Below the pieces are notes generated by a model. The model had not been told where the DNA came from and made no database searches. It saw only the letters and a program-made list of their open reading frames with translations. The position numbers were made by a program, and so were the translations under genes. From Devosia elaeis (lineage in GTDB: Bacteria > Pseudomonadota > Alphaproteobacteria > Rhizobiales > Devosiaceae): a DNA stretch of 64,000 nt. Each line of letters begins with the position of its first letter. Within the stretch, counting starts at the first letter, position 1. This document shows positions 1 to 10,050 of this stretch, one piece after another. The stretch spans positions 1-64,000 of the forward strand of contig NZ_LVVY01000094.1 of the NCBI RefSeq assembly GCF_001650025.1, written 5' to 3'.

Positions 1-75
1 AAATCAGTAAACCACACTTCCTCCACACAAGCCCGAGGGTGACGAGCGGTGGGTGGGGGTGGTGCAGTGATCCGC

Positions 76-124
76 TGATGGACCCCCACCCTCATTCCCT
101 CCCCTCAAGGGGGAGGGAGGCGAC
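76..124. repeat. intergenic C-rich/G-rich inverted repeat
   Basis: A run of CCCCCACCCTCATT type sequence is followed by CCTCCCC, a short loop and GGGGGAGGG. Related C-rich to G-rich inverted stretches recur at about 49825-49920 and 63301-63412. It lies just downstream of the autotransporter gene (minus strand) and could act as a hairpin at its 3' end. The rest of positions 1-156 shows no gene. Confidence 0.4.
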
Positions 125-156
125 GGGGCCGGGATTCCAGCTCAATGTGGACCGCT

Positions 157-3135
157 CTAGAACCTGACCTTGAGCCCGGCCGTGCCGGCGAGGTTGTAGC
201 TGCCGCCGAAATTGACGAGGCTGGTATTGACGCCGACCTGGCCATGGACGGCGTATTCGTCGTCGCCCCAGGCATAGGTGCCGCCGATGCCGAGGCCGCC
301 CCAGAGATTGTCCTGGGTGTTGACGAGCTCCACCCCCGAAACGTCGGTCCTGCTGTCGGGCAGAACGTCATAATAGAGATTGGCGATGCCGTAGGCATGG
401 AGGCGGCTGGTCTCGCCGGCGGCATCGGTCCAGCTGTCCTGGTAATCGGCCGAAAGGCCCAGCCGGATAGCAAGGTCATTGCCCTCGGCCAGCGAAACGG
501 CGGCGCCATAGGCGTCGGTAAAGCCGTCATAGCGGACATCGGAATAGGTTATCTGCGCCTGTGGCGTGATCGACCAGTTCGGCGCCAGCGCGATCCGCTG
601 CCCGGCCTCGACGCCCAGGGCATAACCGAAGCCATTATTGCCCGAAACCAGGCTGGTGCCGGCGGTGGAGGACGAAAGAGCGCTGTCGTACCAGGTCACG
701 TTCGCCTGGGCATCGAGGTAGAAGCCGCCCGAACCATACCAGGTCAGCGTGCCCCCCAGGCCATAGCCGGTGCTGCTGATCGAGCCGTTGCCGAACGTCG
801 AGGTGACGTCGCCGGCAATAGAGCCCAATCGCGCCGAAACCCCGCCGACCAGATCGCCTTGCTCGGAGGAATGCAGCGGCCGGTCGACGCCGGCCTGCAA
901 TTGCCAGGTGCCGACATCGAAATCCGTGCCGGTGGTGGAGAACCGGGAATCGAGACTGGCGTGACGGCCGACCATGCGGCCCCAGATGCCGCTATCGGCC
1001 CCGGCCACCGCGGGCACGGCGCCGGTTTCGATCACACCGGTGGTCCAGGCGCGATTGCCAACACGCTGCTGCAGGGTTTCGAGCTCATTGAAACCTTGCA
1101 GCACGCCGGCATAGACCTCGTAGATCGGGGCGCCGGCCTGATAGAGCGGCCCGGTCGGCGTGGTTCCTTTGATCAGGGTCGACCGGAGATACCAGTCGCC
1201 GTCGGCCGGCGTGGTGACGCCGCCCTGGTGAAGACGATAGGCATAGGCGCCGGCGACCAAAGCCTGGTCCCCTTCGAAAATATAATCCCCCAGCAGCGAG
1301 AAATCGCCGCCGGAAAGGCCGCCGACTTCGACGATCTTGATGCCTTCATTGGTCTGCGCGCCGGCGCCGCCGAGATTGATGACGCGCACATTGGTGCTGC
1401 CGGCCGTATTGCCGGTGACGACCAAGAGGTCGGCGTCCGAATTGTCGTCACCCAGCACCGCCTCGATTTCGAGCAGGCCGCCATTGCCGAGATAATTGCC
1501 GGCGACGGTCAGCGTTCCGATAGAATTGCCCGGGGCGATCGTGCCGCCGCCAAAATTCGTCGTCGTTCCCACCCGGCCGATACCCTGCAATCTGCCGCCT
1601 ATGGCCTCGAACGATCCGCCGAGCGTGCCATCGACCGAAAGAATGCCGTCATAAACCCTGGAGACGCCCGACAGGCCTGAACTATCGGCGCTGAGCGTGG
1701 TCTGCCCGGTGCCGACCTGCCAGACGCCACCCGTCCCGCTGACCGTGCCGCCAAAACCGACCGCGTCCGAGCGGTTGAAGGCCAAGACGCTACTATTGGC
1801 GACATCGCCCAGAATGCTGCCGCTCGTACCGCCATTGCCCAGTTGCAGGATGCCGTCGGCGATCGCCGTGCCGCCGCCATAATCATTGGCGCCGGTGATC
1901 GTCAGCGTGCCCAGCCCTTCCTTGATCAGGCCGCCCGCCCCGGTCAGGACGGGGGCGATGCCAATATCATGGCCATTGGTATCGATGAAACCGCCGCCGG
2001 TGCCGAGGGTGACCTGCTGGTTGCCGTAATTGGCGAAGAAATTACCATTGCTGCGGATGGCCCGAACCACGCCACCATCCACGGTGACATTTGCGGTGCC
2101 CATGCCGCCCAGGAAACCGCTGGTCTCCAGAACCCCGCGCGACCCCGGCGTACCCAGCACGTCCAGCGTGCCGCTGGCCGCGGCGTTCGATGTGCCGAGA
2201 TAGACGCCGGCATTGGCATAGACCCGGCCGCCATCGTCGATGATCATCGCGCCAGCGCCATGATTGCCCAGGCTCAGGTTGTGGTCGGTCATCTCCCAGC
2301 TCGACGCCGGCCCAGACACGGTGACACTGCCGCGGCCGCCGGCCTCGGAGCCCACATAGCCCTAGTTGCTGACGACGCTGGCGCCGTCTTCGATGCGCAG
2401 AACGCCTTCGTCACCCCAGCCGACCGTCAACTGGCCTGGCATGGTCCAGGATGCGCCCGACTTGAGGATCACTTCGCCGCGGTCATAGAGGCCGATTACC
2501 GCATCGTCGCTCGCCAGAGTGGCACCGTACGAGGCCTCGACATAGCCAAGCCCGTCAATACCGACATTGATCCGCGCGCCGACCGCGACGTGACCGCCTG
2601 CCTCGACATTGAGCGTTCCCGTCCCCGGATATCCGATGTTCAGGCTTTCCCGGAGCGAGAGGGTGGACGCCGTGCCCGAACCATCCGCGCCCGTAACGGT
2701 CACGACGCCGACGCCGCCCGGGCCGGCCCCGATAGAGCCTGTCCCGCCGCTGACGAGCCCGCCAGCCTCAACATCGAGCGTTCCATGGCCTTCCTGCCCG
2801 ATGACGACGTCACCACGATTGTCCCAGTGCGAATCCTGGCCGGAAACCGTCACGACGCCGACGCCAGCCCCATAAAGTCCCACGTAAGCGTTGGCATTGG
2901 CCAAGGTCGCGCCATTGAGGATGGTCAGGGTGCCGCTACCGGGACCGTTCACACCGATTTGCAGGTCGTCATCGCCATCGATCAAAGCGGGATCCGAAGG
3001 CGCGGCATCCCCGTTGATGGTGACTTGCGCCGATGCCGGCGAGAGCGTTGCCAGCGCCAGAACGAAGGGCGCGGCGGACAGGAGCAGAGATTGCCGAGAC
3101 GGCAAAACTGCTCGCGACAAATGGCGTCTTTGCAT
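157..3135 (-). pseudogene. autotransporter adhesin-like gene interrupted by an in-frame TAG stop
   Basis: Read through, this frame encodes about 991 residues of a type V autotransporter. It starts with a cleavable signal peptide (MQRRHLSRAV..., hydrophobic core, ASAQ cleavage region). A long beta-helical passenger follows, made of recurring 'TVSG..S.W..' and 'G.GTL.V..GG.V' units. The last ~300 residues form an outer-membrane beta-barrel (from about GIWGRMVGRH) ending in KVRF, with the terminal Phe expected for BAM recognition. The two parts are separated by one TAG at 2362-2364, between VVSN and GYVGSEAGG, inside a passenger repeat and with no frame change. Without readthrough the product stops after about 257 residues and lacks the barrel. 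A GTG at 2355 could only start a signal-less fragment. Start chosen at ATG 3135; a TTG at 3156 is possible. Neither has a good ribosome binding site. Confidence 0.8.
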
Positions 3136-3311
3136 GGAGACCGGGCTGAAATGCAATCAAACAATGCCCGATGGTGGGAAGACTATGTTTAATTATCCAT
3201 TAAATTCCTGCTCGGACCGTATGGATATTTTAGAAATTGCCACGGTTTCGAGGGATTAGAGTATTTCGGGCATTGACGGAGGCGTTGCCGCTCTCACTCA
3301 ATTTCGCTGTC

Positions 3312-3391
3312 ATTGCCGGTCCTGTCCTGGCTATCCCGTCAGACCCGCCGCATCCCATGGACCACCGGGACAAGCCCGGTGGTGACGATGG
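3312..3391. repeat. dispersed palindromic repeat, family A (CCGGGACAAGCCCGG type)
   Basis: The element contains a perfect-arm palindrome, ACCACCGGGACAAGCCCGGT, preceded by a degenerate CATTGCCGG half. Related copies are at 12718-12780, 26831-26907 and 39083-39159. It sits in the 324 bp between the autotransporter and aapP; nothing else is seen in that gap. Function is unknown; REP-like elements often stabilise transcripts or terminate them. Confidence 0.7.
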
Positions 3392-3459
3392 TGGGAACAG
3401 CCCTTGCGCGGCCGATCTTCGTTTCGGATGCCGCTCGGCATTTCAGCGCGCATGGACGC

Positions 3460-4260
3460 CTAATGCAGGATCTGGCTGAGGAACAGCTTGGTGCGTTCGT
3501 GCTGGGGATTGGAGAAGAAGGCCTCGGGCTCGTTCTGCTCGATGATCTGGCCCTGGTCCATGAAGATCACGCGGTTGGCGACCTGGCGTGCGAAACCCAT
3601 TTCATGGGTGACGCAGATCATGGTCATGCCTTCCTCGGCGAGGCTGATCATCACTTCCAGCACTTCCTTGACCATTTCCGGATCGAGGGCCGAAGTCGGC
3701 TCGTCGAACAGCATGATCCGGGGCTGCATGCAGAGCGAGCGGGCAATGGCCACGCGCTGCTGCTGCCCACCCGAGAGCTGGCCGGGATATTTGTTGGCCT
3801 GCTCGGGGATCTTCACCCGCTCCAGATAATGCATGGCCGTCGCTTCCGCCTCGACCTTGGGAATGCCGCGCACCCAGATGGGCGCGAGGGTCAGGTTCTG
3901 CAGGATGGTCAGGTGCGGGAACAGGTTGAAATGCTGGAACACCATGCCCACCTCGCGGCGCACCTCGTCGATGCGCTTGAGATCGGCGGTCAGCTCGGTG
4001 CCGTTGACGATGATCTGGCCTTCCTGGTGTTCTTCCAGGCGGTTGATGCAGCGGATCAGCGTCGACTTGCCCGAGCCCGACGGCCCGGCGATGACGATGC
4101 GCTCGCCCTTCATCACGCGCAGATTGATGTCGCGCAGCACGTGGAAATCGCCATACCATTTGTGCATGTCGATGACGTCGATGGCCACTTCGGTCGTGGA
4201 GACCTGCATATGGCGGGTATCGATGGAACGGTCGATCGTGGTTTCGGAAACCTGAGACAT
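3460..4260 (-). CDS. aapP: general L-amino acid ABC transporter ATP-binding protein AapP
   Basis: This is the cytoplasmic ATPase of a polar amino acid uptake system, 266 residues, the usual size for AapP/BztD. It shows Walker [10 protein letters not shown], the signature LSGGQQQRV, Walker B with [12 protein letters not shown] and the switch histidine in THEMGFA. The frame stays open upstream to 4560, but the start [10 protein letters not shown] at 4260 matches the family and leaves 5 bp after the stop of aapM (4266). It is the last gene of aapJQMP. The family generally takes up a broad range of L-amino acids; the exact substrates cannot be read from this subunit. Confidence 0.95.
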   Translation of the reverse strand: MSQVSETTIDRSIDTRHMQVSTTEVAIDVIDMHKWYGDFHVLRDINLRVMKGERIVIAGPSGSGKSTLIRCINRLEEHQEGQIIVNGTELTADLKRIDEVRREVGMVFQHFNLFPHLTILQNLTLAPIWVRGIPKVEAEATAMHYLERVKIPEQANKYPGQLSGGQQQRVAIARSLCMQPRIMLFDEPTSALDPEMVKEVLEVMISLAEEGMTMICVTHEMGFARQVANRVIFMDQGQIIEQNEPEAFFSNPQHERTKLFLSQILH

Positions 4261-4265
4261 GGACG

Positions 4266-5393
4266 CTACCTCTTGTAGCCAGTGTTGAGACGGCGCTCCA
4301 TGAAGATGGAGTAGCGGGACATGCCGAAGCAGAAGACCCAGAACACCATGCCGGCGAACAGATAGCCGGTGGTGGCCATATTGGCCGATTGCCATTCGAT
4401 GGCGGAATCGTTCTTGGTCTTGACCGCTTCGAGCAGGTCTCTCATGCCGACGATGTAGACGAGCGACGTATCCTTGAACAGCGCGATGAAATTGTTCACG
4501 ATGCCCGGGATTACGTGCTTGAGGGCCTGGGGCAGGATGATGAACCACATCCGCCGCCAATAGCCCAGGCCAAGCGCCGCCGCCGCTTCATATTGCCCCC
4601 GCGGAATGGCCTGGAGCCCGCCGCGCACCACTTCGGCCACATAGGCGGAGGTGAAGAGCGTGACGCCGACCAGGGCGCGCAGGAATTTGTCCACCGTGGT
4701 GCCCTGCGGCATGAACAGCGGCAGCATGACCGACGCCATGAACAGGATGGTGATCAGCGGCACGGCCCGGATCAGCTCGATGAACATCACGCAGGCCGTC
4801 TTGATGATCGGCAAGCTCGATTGCCGCCCCAGGGCCAGGACGATGCCTATGGGGAAGGACAGCGTGATGCCCACCACCGAGATGATGAGGGTGACGAGCA
4901 GCCCGCCCCATTGCTCGGTCGGCACCACGCGCAGCCCGAACATGCCCCCGGCCAGCAGGATATAGCTGACCACCGGATAGGCTATGAGCAGCAGCACGGC
5001 ATTGAGCCGCTTATAGGGCACTTTGGGGATCAGCAGCGGCGCCAGGAGCAACGCGCCCAGCGCGAAGACCAGGTTGGGGCGCCAGAATTCCTGGGCGGGA
5101 TAGAAGCCGTAAATGAAGAACTCCATCTCCGCGGCGATATAGGCCCAGCAGGCCCCCGCCGTTTCCACGCGGCAATCCTCCACCGTGCCCCCGGCCCAGA
5201 CGGCATTGCCGAAGAAGAAGCCGTAGAGCGGCGGCACCACCCAGAGCAGGAAGGCGACGCCGAACACGGTGAGCACGGAATCGAGCGGGGTGGCGAAGAG
5301 GTTCTTCTTCATCCACGCGACGGCGCCGCTGGTGCGGACCGGCGCGGGCCGGGCCTCGACCATTTCGGATCGGACGAAACCAATGTCTGTCAT
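4266..5393 (-). CDS. aapM: general L-amino acid ABC transporter permease AapM
   Basis: Inner-membrane permease of 375 residues with several hydrophobic segments. A conserved EAA loop, [20 protein letters not shown], contacts the ATPase. Near the C-terminus [19 protein letters not shown] is the typical His/Glu/Gln-type permease ending. An extra N-terminal part with a periplasmic stretch ([17 protein letters not shown]) is characteristic of AapM/BztC and absent from shorter HisM-type permeases. It lies 9 bp after aapQ and would form a heterodimer with AapQ. Confidence 0.94.
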   Translation of the reverse strand: MTDIGFVRSEMVEARPAPVRTSGAVAWMKKNLFATPLDSVLTVFGVAFLLWVVPPLYGFFFGNAVWAGGTVEDCRVETAGACWAYIAAEMEFFIYGFYPAQEFWRPNLVFALGALLLAPLLIPKVPYKRLNAVLLLIAYPVVSYILLAGGMFGLRVVPTEQWGGLLVTLIISVVGITLSFPIGIVLALGRQSSLPIIKTACVMFIELIRAVPLITILFMASVMLPLFMPQGTTVDKFLRALVGVTLFTSAYVAEVVRGGLQAIPRGQYEAAAALGLGYWRRMWFIILPQALKHVIPGIVNNFIALFKDTSLVYIVGMRDLLEAVKTKNDSAIEWQSANMATTGYLFAGMVFWVFCFGMSRYSIFMERRLNTGYKR

Positions 5394-5402
5394 GGCATCC
5401 TC

Positions 5403-6593
5403 CTACCGTTCCACCAGCTTCACCCGGGCATTGTACCAATTCATGATCGCCGAGGTGAGCAGGGAGAAAGTGAGATAGACCAGCATGACGATGGCGATGC
5501 ATTCGATCGCGCGGCCGGTCTGGTTGAGCGAGGTGCCCGCGAAGACATTGACCAGCTCCGGATAGCCGATGGCCGCCCCGAGCGAGGAATTCTTCGTCAG
5601 GTTGAGATATTGGCTGGTCAGCGGCGGGATGATGACCCGCATGGCCTGGGGCACGATGACCAGGCGCAGGCGGTCCGCATCCTTGAGCCCGAGCGAAGCG
5701 GCCGCCTCGGTCTGGCCGTGATTGACCGCCTGGATGCCGGCGCGCACCGTCTCGGCGATGAAGGCCGCCGTATAGATGGTGAGCCCGAAGGCCAGCGCCA
5801 CGAATTCCGGCGGCAATTGCAGCCCGCCGCGGAAATTGAAGCGCTCCAGGACCGGGATCTCGAAGGCGACGCTGGCGCCGCTGATCCAGAACACGAAAGC
5901 GGTGACGCCGAAGAGAATGGCAACCGAGGTCAAAAAGACCGGAAACCGCTGGCCGGTGGCTTCAAGGCGCTTCTTGGCCCAGTAGCGCAGCACCACGACG
6001 CCGATCACGGCCAGGGCGAGGCCAAGCCAGACGAAGCCGAACTGCTCGTCCGGTATCGGCCTGGGGATCATGATCCCGCGCTGGTTGATGAAGGAATCGA
6101 AGGGCAGCTCGAACGAGTTGCGCACGGCCGGCATGGCCTTGAGCACCGCGAAATACCAGAAGAAGAGCTGCAGCAGCAGCGGGATATTGCGGATGACTTC
6201 GATATAGATCGTCGCCAGGCTCGACACGATGAAATTGGTGCTGAGGCGGGCTATGCCGATGGTGAAGCCCAGAATGGTGGCGAAGAAGATGCCAACCACG
6301 GCCACCAGGACCGTATTGAGCAGGCCGACCAGGAAGGCTTCCCAATAATAGGAAGCCCGCGACCATGGCAGCAGCGAGAAGGAAATGTCGAAGCCGGCGG
6401 TGCGCCACAGGAAATCGAAGCCCGTGGTCTTGTTCTGCGCAGCCAGATTGGCCGCCGTATTGCCGATGATCCAGAGAATGAAGCTGATGATCAGGGCTGC
6501 GACCACGACCTGGTAGATGACCCCTCGGATCACCGGATCGTTGAAGAAGCTCGCCCTTGGGGCAGTTTGCTGCCCCGTATCGAGTGTCGTCAT
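5403..6593 (-). CDS. aapQ: general L-amino acid ABC transporter permease AapQ
   Basis: Inner-membrane permease, 396 residues from the chosen start MTTLDTGQQT at 6593. An upstream in-frame ATG at 6659 would add 22 residues that overlap the stem-loop after aapJ and do not look like permease. The EAA loop is TEAAASLGLKDADRLRLVI, followed by TKNSSLGAAIGYPELV. The long periplasmic loop between early and late membrane segments is typical of AapQ/BztB. It pairs with AapM. A terminator-like hairpin precedes it, so its expression probably depends on partial readthrough from aapJ. Confidence 0.93.
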   Translation of the reverse strand: MTTLDTGQQTAPRASFFNDPVIRGVIYQVVVAALIISFILWIIGNTAANLAAQNKTTGFDFLWRTAGFDISFSLLPWSRASYYWEAFLVGLLNTVLVAVVGIFFATILGFTIGIARLSTNFIVSSLATIYIEVIRNIPLLLQLFFWYFAVLKAMPAVRNSFELPFDSFINQRGIMIPRPIPDEQFGFVWLGLALAVIGVVVLRYWAKKRLEATGQRFPVFLTSVAILFGVTAFVFWISGASVAFEIPVLERFNFRGGLQLPPEFVALAFGLTIYTAAFIAETVRAGIQAVNHGQTEAAASLGLKDADRLRLVIVPQAMRVIIPPLTSQYLNLTKNSSLGAAIGYPELVNVFAGTSLNQTGRAIECIAIVMLVYLTFSLLTSAIMNWYNARVKLVER

Positions 6594-6655
6594 ATGAAAC
6601 TGTCCCTTAGCCGCAAAGAGCCGCTGCACGCCTGACCGGCGCGGCACGCGACGGA

Positions 6656-6689
6656 ACAAAAAGACCGGCGCTCCATGTGGGAGCGCCGG
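6656..6689 (-). terminator. stem-loop with U-tract between aapJ and aapQ
   Basis: The 10-bp perfect arms CCGGCGCTCC (6665-6674) and GGAGCGCCGG (6680-6689) enclose a 5-base loop. On the minus strand the stem is followed by TCTTTTTG. It sits 16 bp past the aapJ stop, inside the operon, so it is read as a partial terminator/attenuator. Such elements lower permease and ATPase levels relative to the periplasmic binding protein. Confidence 0.8.
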
Positions 6690-6704
6690 CTCAATTCGTT
6701 CGGC

Positions 6705-7721
6705 CTAGCGGATCGGCGGGGCGTACTGGATGCCGCCGTCTCTCCAGAGCGCGTTCAGGCCGCGTTCCAGCCCGATCGGGGTGTCGGGACCGACATTGCG
6801 TTCATAGGTCTCGGCATAATTGCCGACCAGCTTGATGATCTGGTAGGCCCAGGCATTGTCGAGGCCGAGCGGGGCGCCGAATTCGCCTTCAACGCCGAGC
6901 AGGCGCTTGATGGCCGGGTTGTCGGAGCCGAGCTGCTCATCGACATTGGCCGAGCTGACGCCGAGCTCTTCGGCTTCGAGCAGCGCGAAATAGGTCCAGC
7001 GGGCAATGTTGAACCATTGCGTATCGCCAGCGCGCACCACGGGGCCGAGCGGCTCCTTGGAGATGATTTCGGGCAGGATGATGTGATCGTCCGGATTGGC
7101 GAACTTAGAGCGTTCGGCGGCCAGGGCCGAGGAATCGGTGGTGTAGACGTCGCAGCGGCCGTCTTCATAGGCCTTCACCACTTCGTCCTGGTCGACGAAG
7201 ACCACGGTGTTGAATTCCATGCCATTGGCGGCGAAGTAGTCCGCCGCGTTCAGCTCGGTGGTGGTGCCGGATTCGATACAGATGGCGGCGCCGCTGAGGT
7301 CGAGCGCGGATTCGATGCCGTCTTCCACGCGGACCATGAAGCCCTGGCCGTCATAGAACATGGTGCCGACAAAGCTGATGCCCAATTGGGTATCGCGGCT
7401 CATCGTCCAGGTCGTGGTGCGCGAGAGCACGTCCACTTCGCCGGCGGACAGGGCGGTGAACCGCTCCTGGCTGGTGAGCGAGGTGAAACGGACGGCATCG
7501 GCATCGTTGAAGATGGCGGCGGCCATGGCGCGGCAATAGTCGACTTCGATGCCGGTCCACACATTGTTGGAATCGGGAGCGGAGAAGCCGGCCACACCGC
7601 CGGTCACGCCGCACTGGATGTATCCCTTGGCCTTCACGTCATCGAGAATGGCCGCTTGTGCGGCCGTCGCGCCGAGGCCCAGCGAGGCCGCGACTGCGAT
7701 CGATACGAACGCTTTTTGCAT
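6705..7721 (-). CDS. aapJ: general L-amino acid ABC transporter periplasmic binding protein AapJ
   Basis: Secreted binding protein of 338 residues. A Sec signal peptide (MQKAFVSIAVAASLGLGATAAQA) is followed by ILDDVKAKGYIQCGVTGGVAGFS and WTGIEVDYCRAMAAAIF, the AapJ/BztA pattern of the SBP_bac_3 fold. It is the promoter-proximal gene of aapJQMP. The ATG at 7721 is preceded by an AAGGC-containing site. The promoter must lie in the 218-bp gap (7722-7939) shared with the divergent metC-like gene; no clear sigma-70 boxes were identified there. Confidence 0.95.
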   Translation of the reverse strand: MQKAFVSIAVAASLGLGATAAQAAILDDVKAKGYIQCGVTGGVAGFSAPDSNNVWTGIEVDYCRAMAAAIFNDADAVRFTSLTSQERFTALSAGEVDVLSRTTTWTMSRDTQLGISFVGTMFYDGQGFMVRVEDGIESALDLSGAAICIESGTTTELNAADYFAANGMEFNTVVFVDQDEVVKAYEDGRCDVYTTDSSALAAERSKFANPDDHIILPEIISKEPLGPVVRAGDTQWFNIARWTYFALLEAEELGVSSANVDEQLGSDNPAIKRLLGVEGEFGAPLGLDNAWAYQIIKLVGNYAETYERNVGPDTPIGLERGLNALWRDGGIQYAPPIR

Positions 7722-7939
7722 TTATTTGCCTTTTTGTTTCCTGACCCAGTGTTCGGAGCCTATCTCGTTTGCCGAGGCTCCGACCGCACCACCGCTTTGT
7801 TGACGGTTTGGATGCTGCTAAGCATGCAAACCTCTATCGTCGCACAACGTCAAGGGTGTTTGGCGCGTTGGGACAGGAAAGCTGTCGCTTTATTAGACAG
7901 ACTTCCTCAAATGATTTCTTTTTGAGCATCGAGCTTCCC

Positions 7940-9127
7940 ATGAATGACCACAAAATCAGCAATTCGCCGGCCTCTTCCATTGAAACACTACTGACTCATG
8001 ACGGCCGGGAGCCCGATGAGCAATTTGGATTTGTGAACACGCCGGTCTATCGCGGCTCCACAATTCTGTTCAAAACGCTGGCCGACCTGGAGAGCGCGCA
8101 GCAGCGTTTCCTCTATGGCCGCGCCGGCAATCCCACGACGGAAAGCGTGGAAGCGGTGGTGAACGCGCTGGAAGGCGCCCATCGCACCAAGCTGGTGCCG
8201 TCCGGCCTGGCGGCGATCACCATCGCCCTTCTGGCCTGCGTCAAGACCGGCGACGACGTGCTGATCACCGACAGCGCCTATGAGCCGGGTCGCAAATTCG
8301 CTGACGGCTACCTGGAGCGCATGGGGGTCAGCGTCCGCTATTTCGATCCCCATATCGGCACCGGGCTGACCGAATTGATGCGGCCCAATACCAGGGCCGT
8401 GCTGGCCGAAAGCCCCGGTTCGCTGACCTTCGAAGTGCAGGACATCGCCGTGCTGGCCGAAGCGGCGCATGCCGGCGGGGCGCGGCTTATCGTGGACAAT
8501 AGCTGGGCCACCCCGCTCTATCACCGTCCGCTGGCGCTGGGCGCCGATATCGTCGTTCATGCGGCGACCAAGATGTTCGTGGGCCATTCCGACGTCATGG
8601 CCGGCACCATTTCGACCACGGAGGAAGCCTGGCCCGATGTGGACCGCATCCGCACCCTGCTCGGCTTCTTCGCCTCGGGTGACGACGCCTTTCTCGTCGC
8701 GCGCGGCCTGCGCACGCTGTCCATCCGCATGGCGGCACACCAGGAGCGGGCCCTGGACATCGCGGCCTGGCTCGAAACGCAGGATGCGGTGACCCAGGTG
8801 CTGCACCCTGCCTTGCCCAGCCATCCCGACCATGCCATCTGGAAAAAGAACTTCACCGGTTCGGGCAGCCTGTTCGGCTTCGTGCTGAAGCCCGCGTCCC
8901 GGGATGCGGTGGCCGCCTTCGTCGACCATCTGCAGCTCTTCGGCATGGGCTATTCCTGGGGAGGCTACGAGAGCCTCTGCCTGCCGGTAAAGCCGGGCAA
9001 GGCGCGCACGGTCAACCCCTGGACGCGGGACGGCAATCTGTTCCGGGTCCATATCGGCCTCGAGGGCGTGGACGATCTCAAGGCCGACCTGTCCGCCGCG
9101 CTCGAGCGCTATTCGGCCGTCCGCTGA
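7940..9127 (+). CDS. metC: cystathionine beta-lyase / trans-sulfuration PLP enzyme
   Basis: PLP-dependent enzyme of the Cys/Met metabolism family, 395 residues, cytoplasmic. Known members cleave cystathionine to homocysteine, pyruvate and ammonia. The substrate-side motif FVNTPVYRGST is near residue 30 and the PLP lysine lies in HAATKMFVGHSDVMAGT. SWGGYESL near the C-terminus is the usual MetC ending. The ATG at 7940 (MNDHKISNSP) was chosen; the frame is open upstream to 7769 but that part has no family similarity. Its 3' end overlaps the convergent PAP2 gene by 19 bp. Other activities of the family cannot be excluded from sequence alone. Confidence 0.88.
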   Translation: MNDHKISNSPASSIETLLTHDGREPDEQFGFVNTPVYRGSTILFKTLADLESAQQRFLYGRAGNPTTESVEAVVNALEGAHRTKLVPSGLAAITIALLACVKTGDDVLITDSAYEPGRKFADGYLERMGVSVRYFDPHIGTGLTELMRPNTRAVLAESPGSLTFEVQDIAVLAEAAHAGGARLIVDNSWATPLYHRPLALGADIVVHAATKMFVGHSDVMAGTISTTEEAWPDVDRIRTLLGFFASGDDAFLVARGLRTLSIRMAAHQERALDIAAWLETQDAVTQVLHPALPSHPDHAIWKKNFTGSGSLFGFVLKPASRDAVAAFVDHLQLFGMGYSWGGYESLCLPVKPGKARTVNPWTRDGNLFRVHIGLEGVDDLKADLSAALERYSAVR

Positions 9128-9846
9128 AACAATTGGCGCAGGCCGCCCAGCGGCTTGCGCACAATGCGGCCATCGGGCTGCCGCTCGAAGAGCCAGCCTT
9201 TGCGGGCGAAGAAATTGCGCACCAGGTAGGCTCCCAGCATGCCCACCACGATGCCGGCGAACACATCGGTGGGATAATGCGCGCCAACCGGCACCCGCGA
9301 CATGGCCACCACCACCCCGATCACCAGCAGGACGGGAAAGAGACGCGGCCAGACAAAGCCGAAGGCAAAGGCGGTGGCGACGGCCGTGGCGGAATGGCCG
9401 CTGGGAAAGCTCTGGAACGTCCAGTCGTTGAAGATGTTTTCGAACGAGAAGGCGCCAGCCGCATCGAATTCGCTCGGCCGGCCGCGCCCGATAATGCGCT
9501 TGAGCAGATTGGTCATGAGGCCCGGCACGCCCACCCCGAGAAAGATGAAGGCCGACACCAGGGCCGCTTCGCCACTGGCCTGCCGCCACACGCCCCGCAT
9601 CGGAAACATGGCCAGCCGCAGCAGGATCATCAGCGCCAGGCTGGGAATCAGGACCCAGTCCGACAGGCCATAATCGGTGATGAAGAAGAAGGGCGCGCGC
9701 CACTGATCCGGCCAGCCTATGGCCCCGCGCGAGGCGGCGACGTCAATGGTGGCGAGCAGGCCCAATATGGCCAGCATCGCCACCAGGAAAAGTGGCCAGG
9801 AGGAGCGGCTGAGGCCGAGCGGCCAGGGTTTTTGCAGGTCGAACAT
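9109..9846 (-). CDS. PAP2-family membrane phosphatase
   Basis: Integral membrane phosphatase of the PAP2/haloperoxidase fold, 245 residues. All three signature motifs are present: KRIIGRGRP (KX6RP), FPSGHSATA (PSGH) and SRVPVGAHYPTD (SRX5HX3D). They carry the catalytic histidines and phosphate-binding Arg/Lys. Hydrophobic segments surround them. Likely substrates are lipid phosphates such as undecaprenyl diphosphate or phosphatidate, which is inference. The start ATG at 9846 (MFDLQKPWPL) is preferred over a TTG at 9882. The gene converges on metC with a 19-bp overlap. Confidence 0.9.
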   Translation of the reverse strand: MFDLQKPWPLGLSRSSWPLFLVAMLAILGLLATIDVAASRGAIGWPDQWRAPFFFITDYGLSDWVLIPSLALMILLRLAMFPMRGVWRQASGEAALVSAFIFLGVGVPGLMTNLLKRIIGRGRPSEFDAAGAFSFENIFNDWTFQSFPSGHSATAVATAFAFGFVWPRLFPVLLVIGVVVAMSRVPVGAHYPTDVFAGIVVGMLGAYLVRNFFARKGWLFERQPDGRIVRKPLGGLRQLFQRTAE

Positions 9847-9949
9847 GGCGTTTCTTGTCCCCTGCCCCAGGAGCCTCGTCAAGTGCGGGGAGACGCCGCA
9901 ACCGGCCTTGCCCTTTCACCCCGAACGCGCTAACGGAAAGGCGCGACGT

Positions 9950-10026
9950 CGGAGTGTAGCTCAGCCTGGTAGAGCACCGGTTTTGGGAACCGGGGGTCCA
10001 AAGTTCGAATCTTTGTACTCCGACCA
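9950..10026 (+). tRNA. tRNA-Pro (anticodon TGG)
   Basis: The acceptor arm CGGAGTG pairs with TACTCCG. The anticodon stem CCGGT/ACCGG encloses TTTGGGA, giving anticodon TGG. A TTCGAAT T-loop is present, and CCA is encoded at 10024-10026. Confidence 0.97.
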
Positions 10027-10050
10027 TTCGCATCGTGTTGAGGACCTTGC

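Noticed and set aside
157-2355. The barrel part as an independent gene starting at GTG 2355
   Set aside because: It would have no signal peptide and starts in the middle of a passenger repeat; it is the downstream part of a broken gene.
1843-3192. Plus-strand frame opposite the autotransporter
   Set aside because: No family motifs, low-complexity composition from the repetitive passenger.
4389-6635. Plus-strand open frame of 748 codons opposite aapM-aapQ
   Set aside because: Same reason; composition is unlike a protein (strings of D/H/E/R/G) and the opposite strand carries recognisable permeases.
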